This document shows, one piece after another, positions 38,331-48,600 of a DNA stretch of 64,000 nucleotides; the stretch's first letter is position 1, and every line of letters begins with the position of its first letter. The notes under the pieces were generated by a model, which saw nothing but the letters and a program-made list of their open reading frames with translations, was not told the origin of the DNA and did no database searches. The DNA comes from Allacma fusca (Eukaryota; Arthropoda; Collembola; Symphypleona; Sminthuridae): the NCBI GenBank assembly GCA_947179485.1, contig OX359247.1:6291060-6355059 (forward strand), written 5' to 3'. The translations under genes and the position numbers were made by a program.

Positions 38331-38709
38331 TAAGAGCATTTGCAAGGCTTAACCAGATTAGCCTATCCACATGTAAGCCACATTTTGCAATGATTTCAAT
38401 GATCCAATTCTACGGGTGCTCTATTACTGGAAAATTGTGTCCGATGGTCCTGACATTTCCTGTGTTGGGTAATTTGTCATATGATTATAACAGTACTCAA
38501 AAATCAACTCCAAATATTATTGCATTGCATTGGTAATGGCAGTAAAGAAATGGAATTGTTCTATACAGGTAAGTTAAAACATATCATCAGGGTTATAGTG
38601 CAAATTTACATTCTATATTGCGTCAACAACATACATACAACTAATTCCATTCGATAATTACAACTAAATACATGAGTATAATACATTATATAAAAACAGC
38701 AAATTCTTG

Positions 38710-39540
38710 CTATAAAAGGACGTATTTAATTTCGGGCATTTGCTTGGAACTTGAGTAGAAATCAAAGATGAGTCCTCCCGGTTGCCTGTAGTCAGGATAG
38801 ATCTTCCGGCACAAGGAAGTCGCGGGACCCTGTTTGGAATATATATCTGTGTAATAACTTGTACAGGAGTTGTGCCCGTTGTAACAATATTTTGTTGACA
38901 TTACAGATTCATGAACTCATAAACATAAATGAGGAAACTGAGCGAATTTTTTCGGAAATAAACAAATGCCATACTTACATTCAGCATGAACTCAATGCGG
39001 ATCCAAGTTTTCGCAGGGCAACGGAGAGGTTCATCAAAGTCAATGTAGAAGAGTCGATCCTGGTAGGCTTCAATCGTCCTGTCCACTGAGGTCATCAGTC
39101 TCCGACTCTTTGCCGAACTCAAGTCTGCCACCTCATAAACGTTGAACTTAAGGCGGTAGACAGCCGAGGATGTAGCGTAAGGCCCGTAGAAACCAAGGCT
39201 TGTCACCCCAACGGGTTTTGTTGCTTTAAATCTGGAATTAAAAGTAAAAATTGTATTAAATTATTATCACCCTCTTTGAACGGGTCAATATTTGCATTGT
39301 ACAAATGAAAGGACTCATTGAATATAAGTGAGTATTATCATCAAGTGATACTTACGTCACGGAGAAGGCCTGGTTACTGAAGTCTTGGTATCTGGTTGTG
39401 TCAATTTTTTTATAAATTTGACTGAATTTCTGTTGGGGAGTTGTGAAAGGGTCGTCCATAATGCTCCACATGGTAATATCTGACAAGTGATTTAAGGCTT
39501 TCGGACCTCGGACCAGCGTGTAAACTTCGTTACCCGGCAT
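38710..39540 (-). CDS. PHR-domain-like protein A (185 aa, three exons)
   Basis: Exons 39540-39356, 39231-38979, 38829-38710; the first junction splits a codon after its second base, the second falls between codons. The start is MPGNEVYTLVRGPKAL. From residue 50 the protein follows the PHR fold pattern known from Pam/Highwire/RPM-1 and BTBD proteins: RYQDF...AFSVTFKATKPV, then TSLGFYGP, VYRLKFNVYE, KTWIRIEF, FDFYSSS and the closing KQMPEIKYV, which parallels the typical GQIPELIFY end. Unlike BTBD1/2/3/6 there is no BTB domain and unlike Highwire no RING; the gene encodes little more than one PHR-like domain. No signal peptide, so probably cytosolic; partners unknown. It is nearly identical to copy C (MPG versus MPS, CPA versus CPE). 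Family call is from pattern, moderately sure. Confidence 0.8.
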
Positions 39541-39704
39541 GTTAATTTATGAGAGAAGAATAAAATTAGCTAAAAACGAGTCTAACCAATACCAAACAAA
39601 AAGGTAAATATATTATTGAAGGCTTCTCAGGTTGAAGTAAATTAAGCGTGAGCAGACGAGGAACGTTTAGTAAAAGATGACTTCGCTCAACCTGGGTGTA
39701 ATTC

Positions 39705-39712
39705 CTTTTATA
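39705..39712 (-). promoter_or_regulatory. TATA box of PHR-like gene A
   Basis: TATAAAAG on the minus strand, about 165 bases before the ATG, with a conserved upstream CTTCAAGACAC and downstream GAAGTCATCTTTTACTAAAC (initiator-like TCATCT). The same arrangement occurs at copies B, C and the pseudogene. Confidence 0.75.
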
Positions 39713-39899
39713 ATCTCTGTGTCTTGAAGAGTGAATGACCAGATGTAATGAGTTTATTTCAAAATTTATTCATGAGAATATTTGCGCATCAGCTCATATT
39801 TAGTTAATTGTAAGCACGTAAATACGTGTCTGCAGTAACTACATACATCGCTTTCTTTGCCTAGGAAATTACATGGAATTAATTTCTCGGGAAATGATT

Positions 39900-41030
39900 T
39901 CCCAGGCATATATGAACTAATAATACTCGGGTTACCTTGGATTGATAAGAGTTCAAATAAATAAACTTGTATATGTACAGCAACTACTACAAGTACAATG
40001 GATTTAAAGTAAGTAACATTTCCGCGTTAGTGATAACATAAATTTATTGTTACTATGAAATAAATCTAATTTCCCTGTAATTTTGGTATTGATTAATACG
40101 TTTGGAGGAAATACGGATAGCAGATATTAAGCTTTATTTAAACTATTTTCCTGCCTAAAACAATTAATTATCTACTTACTCATTCGTCGGAAATAATTTC
40201 AACAAGGATGACAATAGACCATTCGTCGGATAATTTTTATGTGTGAACATACAACTTACGTAGTTATTGTACAATTACTGGCATTCATATTGCAACTAGG
40301 TAACGTAGCATTAATAATTATTTGTGAATTAAAATGGTGTTAAATACTTTGATAATATTACTTATTTTTTGCTAAAAATGAAATATATTTTTATATAGAA
40401 ACTACGTCTTGTAGTTTCATAGTCAGCCTGGCATCTTACGGATGAGTACAACAAAATACTTTGTGTTTTTCGTTTACTCCTCTGATTATACCCCTCCGTA
40501 ATCACAGATGGAAATGTTCTTTTAATTCGGAAAGAAGTGGTATCTACATAAAGTATTTAATACAGTTTGTCAAACTTTTAGCATATCATTGCTCCTTGCC
40601 CCTTTTATTGTTCCGGTAAGGTTAAATCTAATTTTCTGAATAATCTTATTTAATTCGTACATGAGGATATACATTAACAAGGGCTTCCTGATCCATGGGT
40701 CTCATAAATTATTATATTTTTAACTTTATCTTTACTGCATGTCGATTATTGATTGCTGCCTGTCGAAAGCTCTAGAATAAAAGCAGTCGAGTTTCAGATT
40801 AGGCACCTTCCATTAAAATAACATTATATGGGTTTCAATAACTTGATCAATATCATTTTTTCCGTTTTTAATGTTACAATAGTTTTACGACATACGTATG
40901 AATCATTTCTGAAATTATACATATGTCATAACATCGACCCGTAGTGAGTTTTATAGAACTGGAAAAACTGACTGGCAGGGGTCTTTACTCGTACCAACTT
41001 TTTAAGTGATTATGTGATTATGAGCTTCCA
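39900..41030. other. Spacer between PHR-like genes A and B
   Basis: AT-rich, no gene and no clear repeat unit recognised. It lies within the loop of the inverted duplication. Confidence 0.4.
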
Positions 41031-41580
41031 CACAATGACCTTGTAGCAATAGGGTTTGAACTTTCAAACCGTTAGGAGTGCAATAATTTCCTGCAGGGTT
41101 TTTGCCAAGTCCAATTAAGTTTTTAAAGAGATACACTTCTAGAGATCCGTCTACCAATTTACACATTTTGAGACATTTTTTTCATCTGTGAAAGAAATCC
41201 ATTTTTTCCGAAACTCAAACAGCTTCCAATTTCAGTAGTTGACTTCAAATCGAAAATTATTAGCATGAGAAAGTTGGGTTCTTTATTAATCGTTCAAAAC
41301 TGCTGAGGAAATGTATACATTCATCCCTCTCCCAGTTTTACGTAATATTTAATTAATAAATAACCCTTTTAAGGATTTAGAGTATTATTGACACTTAAAG
41401 TTAACAGGAACGCATACTAAATATGCGTTAAATATGTTTCATTACTAAATATGTTTTACAAAAAATATAAACCGAAATTTCTATATCTAATTATATTAGA
41501 TAACATTACGAGATACTATTATTAATAATAATAGAGATAATATTATTAATATTATTGTAGAAATGGCGTCATAGTCATAA

Positions 41581-42427
41581 CTATAAGAGAACATATTTAA
41601 TTTCAGGTATCTGTTTGGAGCTGTTGTGGAAGTCGAAACAAACACCCTCACTCGTGTAGTCAGTGTAGATCCTGCGGCAAACAGAAGTGACAGGACCCTA
41701 AATTCAGAAAGACATAATATAATATACCTGTGTTTTTGTAATGGAAATAAATAAAAGAATAAGTATAAACATCCTATTATAAAAAGATTGTAAACATACG
41801 TTCATCATGAATTCAATGCGAATCCAAGTTTTCACAGGACAGTAGATCGGGTCATCGAAGTTTGCATAGAAGATTCTATCCTTATACGCTTCCACTCTCT
41901 TGTCGAAAGAAGTCAGGATTTTCGGATTCATTCTGGATGTCATGCTTGCCATTTGGTAGATGTTGAACTTAAGTCGATACACTGCGGAGTTCTTTTCAAA
42001 AGGTCCAAAAAAGCCCAGGGCTGTCAAGCCGATAGGTTTTGTCACTCTGAATCTGAAACCAAGATTAAAACACCGTGTAAAATTATTGTAAGCCTGTTTA
42101 TTATTAATTATTGTTCAAATGCCGGCTTGTCTCACTTCGAAACTTATTATAAACAAAATATTGTTCTGAGACTAGTTCGAGCTTGCCAAGATGCTGATGC
42201 TGCTTTTACAATTTGTAGGTACTTAAATAGAATTGAGCTTACGAAACAGAGTAGGCCTGGTCAGTGAAATCCCCGAAACGGGCAGTGTTAATGGTTCTCC
42301 AGAGTTTTACCATTTTCTCCTCGTCGGTCGTGATAAGGTCGTCAAGAATGGCACGCAACTTCTCGTCAGAAACGTTTTCTGCGGCTTTCGGACCTCGGAC
42401 CAATGTACAAACTTTGTTGCTCGGCAT
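41581..42427 (-). CDS. PHR-domain-like protein B (184 aa, three exons)
   Basis: Exons 42427-42243, 42052-41800, 41697-41581, with the same exon lengths (185 and 253) and phases as genes A and C. Begins MPSNKVCTLVRGPKAAENVS. Conserved PHR-like positions: ARFGDF, SFRVTKPIGLTALGFFGP, VYRLKFNIYQ, KTWIRIEFMMN, CFDFHNSSKQIPEIKYVLL. It is clearly diverged from A/C (about half to two thirds of residues shared by eye), especially in the first exon. All splice sites are canonical (donors GTAAG and GTATG). It sits between the arms of the A/C inverted pair, in the orientation of A. Function as for gene A is unknown. Confidence 0.8.
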
Positions 42428-42592
42428 GTTAATTTATTAAAGAATAAGACTAGCGAAATGTGAGGTTAAGGAGTCAAAAATGACAACACAAAAAGTAAAT
42501 ATTATTATTGACTGTTTCCCAGGACGGAGTAAGTTAGCTGTGAGTTGTTGCCGGACGTTCAGAAAATAATAGTTTTTCTCAAATCCGGTGTA

Positions 42593-42600
42593 CTTTTATA
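42593..42600 (-). promoter_or_regulatory. TATA box of PHR-like gene B
   Basis: TATAAAAG on the minus strand, about 170 bases before the ATG, preceded by CTTCAAGGCAC. It matches the promoter layout of the paralogues. Confidence 0.75.
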
Positions 42601-43010
42601 CTCCCTCAGTGCCTTGAAGGGTGAATCATAAATTTTAATGAATTAATTTTAAAGATAAAAAAATTTGCGCATCGATCTGTGTGTAGTATTAATTGTAAGC
42701 ATGGATTTGTTTATGTCTGCAGGTACCTTAGCTCCGTTGTATCTCTTTTTTACGTGAGAAATTGTGTATAAGCTAATTTCTCGGGAAAAATGTTTCCCTG
42801 ACATTTGATAAAATGTTTCCCTGTTGCTTTGTTAAATAGTGGTAAATTTAGATGAACTACTAATAGCCAGATTACCCTCTTGATTGACAGAAGATCTAAT
42901 AATATTTCGTTAGAACTGTCACTACTGTATAAGTAGAATTGATTGACAGTTGACAGTAACAATTTCCACTGCAATGATAACATAATTGTTATTTGAAAAT
43001 AGCCACCCTG

Positions 43011-43439
43011 GAGTTGATATTATTCCAGTTAAAACGTTAAGTTGGTGAAAATATGACTCGAAAAATAATCGTGAATGAAATCATTCTCCTGTCGGAGACT
43101 GTTGGTACTTACCTGTACATATCAAGACTGTTATTTTTATGAATGAATGCCGAATGGGCTACAGGACATTGTATACGACATGTATGTATATAGGAAGGAG
43201 GTGTATTTCATTAATGATAAATTAATATGGAAATTAAGATTAGATTTACAATTTATTTTATCACCCTTACACAAGAAAACAATGTTACTCTCCAGCAACT
43301 GGAATTATAGTAGCAACAGTACAACTTTAAATCTTTGTTTATTTTAACTCACCAACCCTCGGTAATCTTATTTGCTCGTCCGAGATTATCATCAGTTAAC
43401 AAAACAATCAGGAAATTTATGTTGAACTCGATACATGAG
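43011..43439. other. Spacer before PHR-like gene C
   Basis: No gene recognised; the frame at 43147-43347 has no motif. The right arm of the inverted duplication starts near 43440. Confidence 0.4.
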
Positions 43440-43618
43440 AAATTCAATTCTCGAGAAATTAATTCCATATAATTCCGTAAAATAAAACGGCGTAATTAAA
43501 GTTACTCCAGTTATGTACGTGCTTAACACTGAGACTAAATATGAGCTGATGCGTAAATATTTTTATCTTCCAAATAAATAAATTACAATTGGTTATTCAC
43601 ACTTCAGGGCACATGGAT

Positions 43619-43626
43619 TATAAAAG
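43619..43626 (+). promoter_or_regulatory. TATA box of PHR-like gene C
   Basis: TATAAAAG with CTTCAGGGCAC upstream. About 30 bases downstream lies GTCATTTACT, a plausible initiator (TCATT), giving a predicted 5' untranslated region of about 140 bases. Confidence 0.75.
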
Positions 43627-43790
43627 GGACATCAGGGGTTGAGTGAAGTCGTCATTTACTAAACATTCCTCGTCTACTCACGCTCAATTTACTTCAACCT
43701 GAGAAGGATTTAATAATAATATTTACTTTCTTGTTTGGTATTGATTATACTCTTATTTAGCTAATTAATTTTATTCTCTCATAAATTAAC

Positions 43791-44533
43791 ATGCCGAGTA
43801 ACGAAGTTTACACACTGGTCCGAGGTCCGAAAGCCTTAAATCACTTGTCAGATATTACCATGTGGAGCATTATGGACGACCCTTTCACAACTCCCCAACA
43901 GAAATTCAGTCAAATTTATAAAAAAATTGACACAACCAGATACCAAGACTTCAGTAACCAGGCCTTCTCCGTGACGTAAGTATCACTTGATGATAATATT
44001 CACTTATATTCAATGAGTCCTTTCATTTGTACAATGAAACAATCGAAGAGGGTGATAATAATGTAGTACTATTTTTACATTTAATTTCAGATTTAAAGCA
44101 ACAAAACCCGTTGGGGTGACAAGCCTTGGTTTCTACGGGCCTTACGCTACATCCTCGGCTGTCTACCGCCTTAAGTTCAACGTTTATGAGGTGGCAGACT
44201 TGAGTTCGGCAAAGAGTCGGAGACTGATGACCTCAGTGGACAGGACGATTGAAGCCTACCAGGATCGACTCTTCTACATTGACTTTGATGAACCTCTCCG
44301 TTGCCCTGAGAAAACTTGGATCCGTATTGAGTTCATGCTGAATGTAAGTATGGAATTTGTTTATTTCCGAAAAAATTCGCTCAGTTATATATACAGATAT
44401 ATATTCCCAACAGGGTCCCGCGACTTCCTTGTGCCGGAAGATCTATCCTGACTACAGGCAACCGGGAGGACTCATCTTTGATTTCTACTCAAGTTCCAAG
44501 CAAATGCCCGAAATTAAATACGTCCTTTTATAG
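43791..44533 (+). CDS. PHR-domain-like protein C (185 aa, three exons)
   Basis: Exons 43791-43975, 44091-44343, 44414-44533. The product is almost identical to protein A: MPSNEVYTLVRGPKAL, TSLGFYGP, VYRLKFNVYEVADLSSA, KTWIRIEFMLN, then LIFDFYSSSKQMPEIKYVLL. Both copies are intact with consensus splice sites, so both are probably expressed. A few silent and replacement differences, and more in introns and flanks, argue against a simple assembly duplicate. Being arms of one palindrome, A and C are candidates for gene conversion. See gene A for the family assignment. Confidence 0.82.
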
Positions 44534-44895
44534 CAAGATTCTCCTGTTTGTATATAATTATACTCATGTATTTAGTTGTAATTATCGATTGTAATTAGTT
44601 TTATGTATGTTATTGTTGCAATGTATAATGTAAATTTGCACTATAACCCTGATGGTATGATTTAACTTACCTGTATAGAACAATTCCATTGCTTTACTGC
44701 CATTACCAATGCAATGCAATAATATTTGGAGTTGATTTTTGAGTACTGTTATACATAATCATATGACAAATTACCCAACACAGGAAATGTCAGGACCATC
44801 GGACACAATTTTCCAGTAATAGAGCACCCGTAGAATTGGATCATTGAAATCATTACAAAATGTGGTTTACATGTGGATAGGCTAATCTGACTACT

Positions 44896-45530
44896 AGTAC
44901 CAGTATATAACAAAAGTTTTCTAAGACGTTTATTTCTACAAAGGTTAACTTCCGTTAATAAAGCTCAATTTCAATTTTATAATTTATAATGTGTAGTACC
45001 GATAGTAAATGTTCGTCACTCGGAGATTTACATACATTTTGTATGCGCTAAGCGAAGCGACAGCCACTTTTGTGATGTTGTGGAGCTTGCTTGTCTGACC
45101 GGACGATAACTGCTGAACCAATGGCACCATGCAACTTAAATTTGTTGTACGTGCAGATTTAAAACTAGTACTGTAAAAGAGTGGTAGTGGTGGAGAGGTG
45201 GTAGTGCGAGTGTAGAAATTAAAAGTTAAAACGGCTTACGAATCAAGCCCTGTCGCAGGGACTTATTGTATGCCTAAATCGTTCGCGCTTATTTTAGGAG
45301 TAACGAGCGGAGCTTTAAATAAACGGACAGATAGCGCTCGTTAATAATAAGGATGTACGAAAACCGAATGTACCTGAACGAGATTGCGTCATCCGCTAGA
45401 CCTCCAAAAAGTAAATGAGGTAACGTACATACACATACCAATACATTCTACAGAAACAGGGAGGGAAAGCTTAGACCATCTAATGTCTGATTGGTCGTTC
45501 ACATTAAATTCTCTTTTACATCAACTATTA
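44896..45530 (-). other. Left flank of the Helitron, hairpin-bearing
   Basis: No gene. Contains CCCTGTCGCAGGG at 45249-45261 (5-bp stem, TCG loop) and a 9-bp inverted repeat TAACGAGCG / CGCTCGTTA within 45301-45343. This may be the 3' terminal region of the Helitron (read on the minus strand), but a clean hairpin-CTRR end was not located. Confidence 0.4.
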
Positions 45531-45628
45531 CTAGCACTGCACAGCCAGCTATTGCTGGCTCAAAAAGGCAAATGTAAGTATCGAAGGCAGTAAATAGTTG
45601 TACGCAATAGCTGGCTTTGCAGTGCTAG
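45531..45628. repeat. 24-bp inverted repeat downstream of the Helitron frame
   Basis: CTAGCACTGC...GCTATTG at 45531-45554 is repeated inverted at 45605-45628 with one mismatch, 50 bases apart. The left arm overlaps a second small hairpin (AGCCAGC-TATT-GCTGGCT). It lies 43 bases past the stop codon of the Helitron protein and may be a terminal or transcription-end structure of the element. Confidence 0.8.
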
Positions 45629-45670
45629 TATAAGCTTAATATCCGGTAAAATGTTAAATTTTATTGCAAA

Positions 45671-48600
45671 TTATAATATTTCGGGGTACACACAATTAAT
45701 TGTATAAGTACCATTCCCTGGACCCTGTAGTTCCCCCTGGTCCTCAGTTTTATCCACAAATACTTTTACATTGTCTCGAGAATTGGCTCTAGAAAATGCT
45801 ACATAGAGTTGACCATGAGTAAAAACGGGTTTTGATAACCAAATACCTACTTTACTAAAACTTTGACCCTGTGACTTGTTTATAGTCATGGAGAAGCTTA
45901 GCTTGACAGGAAATTGCCTCCTTCGTAAAACAAACGGGTATTCACCCTCATTTGAAGTTAGTGTAATTCGGGGAAGAAACATGGTTTCCCCTTTCGCCCT
46001 TCCTGTTAAAACATTAGCAAATATAAGATTCTCCTTGAGTTCTGTAACAATCAAACGTGTACCATTACAGAGACCTCTCTTCGTATTTAAGTTTCGGAGT
46101 AACATAATAATTGCTCCGATTTTAAGTTTTAGAAAATGAGCAGGCATTCCATTCGGATTAATTGAGTTTAAATACTCTACAGGATAATTCTGTACATCGC
46201 TTTCATTGGCACTATCAACTGTATCTGCACTGCAGTAACATTTCTCTACCCCTGACAATAAGTCTAGGACTTTATCATTGATTTTCGATGAATCGACATT
46301 GAGAGGACACAATATTGCCCTATTGGCATAATCTTCTATGTTTGTAGGAGTTATGCCGTCAAAAATCTCGACAATTAAATTACTATTTGTAATAAGGTTT
46401 TGGGGAATTTCCACCATATCATCTTTATCTTTAATTCTCTTGTTGAGCTTACCGTCTCCAACCTTTAGAATCCAATCAGAAAAGTCCATGTCATACCGTG
46501 CTCGCATATTTACATTCAACTTAAAAGTTGAGAAACATTTCCAGTTAACACTGCTTTTGATATTTGATTCAATTATTGAAATTCGATTCCCACGTTTGAC
46601 AACATTTAAAATTTGTCGAAAATCCCCTCCAAGAATTATTAATTTTCCACCAAATGGTCTATTATTATCCATAATTTCCTGTAGAAGCCTATTAACTACA
46701 TCCAAACTGTACTTGCTTGCCATCGTGCATTCATCCCAGATTATTAACTGAGATTTGCGAATTCTATCCGCCTCCACAGAGTTAACTCGCATTGAGGACG
46801 TGGTGTCCTTGTTTGTATTCGGAGGTATGCAAAATTGAGAGTGGTAAGTCCTTCCACCTTTCAAAAGTGTAGCTGCAATTCCCGTTGAAGCAACTGCAAT
46901 CGCTATTCCTTGCAGCCCGTTAAACAGATGTCCACGTACATAACACATTAATGTTTCATACACAAAGGTTTTTCCGCTCCCCCCAGGGCCATTTAGATGA
47001 ATACAATTGTTTGTGTAATTATTCGATTCAATTGCCTTTATTGCAAAATTTACCACTTCTTTCTGCTGCTCGTTCAGCTTCTCATAATTTGCTGCAAATG
47101 AAATTTTTTCTTCGTCAATGTCATAAGACTCATACATTGTTGATGTCATGTAGCCTTGTAGTTTTGGCATTCCAAAATCTTTTTCACCAGATTTTTTGTG
47201 CATTTTAAAAATGCTTTCAATTTCATGCAAGCATAATTGCTCGGCAACGTTTTCAGTGTGATCACGACGAAAGTCTTCAATAAGATGATCTTTATAGTGG
47301 TTAAAAATATCTATAGCGCTTGAAGGAGAGCCGAAAACACAAATAATTGCAAAAAGTTGCCGCAACTGCTTAGGCATTTGATATACTATTGCCTCGTTCA
47401 TAGCATGGTACCATTGCTCATCATTTTCCACTAAGTTCAATTTCGAACATGCATCTTGGAATGAATCACATAAACGTCCATCTACAGTTCTTAAATCATC
47501 AAATGATGTAGCTCCCCTTTTGTGGAGTAAGAGTAATTTTATAGCGTATTTTTGTATATTTGAAGGGCTCACATTAAACATGCGGCCGATAACATGCGGA
47601 TCATATCCGTGACAACGTTTTTTCCAAACTTTGCACTTCTTCATTGTTATTGGATCAGTTCCATCTGTGAAACAGTAGTAATTAGGTATATCTGCATAAA
47701 GATATTGCCTTGCATTCACATCTTGTTCATTCAACTTAAAATAAGCAGATAGATTAGAATCTTTTACATTTTCTAATGCCTGTGCTTCATCACCATCGCG
47801 ATAGTACAATGTTTGCTCATTCGGTTCATGAACATGTAGACGATAAATGGTGTGAGATTTGTCCTGCATCCAGAACCCAAAAATCCTCCACATTGCTTCC
47901 GGAGCGCTCACATATCGAGCATTTATGTGTTGGCTTATTTCATCTACATTGACTGTAGTTTCAGTTTCATTTAAAAGCAAATCAGCACAATCATGACCCT
48001 TGTAAACGTACTTGTAGATGTACTTTACAGCTTTAACAGAAGAACAAACTTCCACATTAATATGACAATTATACTTAAGCAATAAGTATGGGTTATGTGG
48101 TACCACATGTTGGTTTGTAAATTCATTTCCTCCCTTATGAAACTTAATTCCACTATTTCTGCGCTTGTACAACGGGAACCCATCAACACCTGTATCAGTG
48201 ACATTACAAAATTCTTTAGGAAATCGTTTGGTACAAATACCATTACGCATACATTTTTGGGAACATGGTCCGTGAAGCATATGCGTTGTTACTGCCTCGT
48301 AAAGCTTAGGTTGCGTTTGTTTACATGGAATTTCGGCTGAGACGATTTTGTCCACACAATTAGGATCTTTCAGATCTAAATCCCCACCTATCCATAAAAT
48401 GTGGGCGTGAGGAAGGCCTCGTTTTTGAAACTCAATTACATACACATATCCTCTGCATTTTCCAAAAATTCCACGCTTGGTAATATCTTCAATTAACTCC
48501 TTTAACTTTAAATTAAAAACACGTGCAACGATATCAGGTCTATCTGATGGTTGTTGACCTGGCAACAAATGTGCCATTATTTCTTTCCATTTCGGATTGC

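Larger units (their letters stand above)
38340..39900 (-). repeat. Left arm of large inverted duplication (with PHR-like gene A)
   Basis: This arm is repeated in inverted orientation at about 43440-44895. Homology covers the 3' flank, all exons and introns, the 5' untranslated region, the TATA box and about 200 bases of upstream DNA. Coding parts differ at only a few positions; flanks and introns show small indels. Confidence 0.9.
41040..43010. repeat. Segmental duplication block, copy 1 (with PHR-like gene B)
   Basis: This block, including about 500 bases of 3' flank, gene B and its upstream region, matches 56700-61430 in the same orientation. The second copy is expanded by mobile elements. 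Shared landmarks include TTCTTTATTAATCGTTCAAA (41279 and 56971) and GTTTGATTGTAAGCATG-type upstream sequence. Confidence 0.85.
43440..44895 (+). repeat. Right arm of large inverted duplication (with PHR-like gene C)
   Basis: Inverted copy of about 38340-39900. Homology ends near 44895 (GGCTAATCTGAC), where the DNA preceding the Helitron begins. The loop between the arms is about 3.5 kb and holds gene B. Confidence 0.9.

Noticed and set aside
45249-45261. CCCTG-TCG-CAGGG as the Helitron 3' terminal hairpin
   Set aside because: No CTRR follows it at the expected distance on the minus strand, so the boundary was left open.
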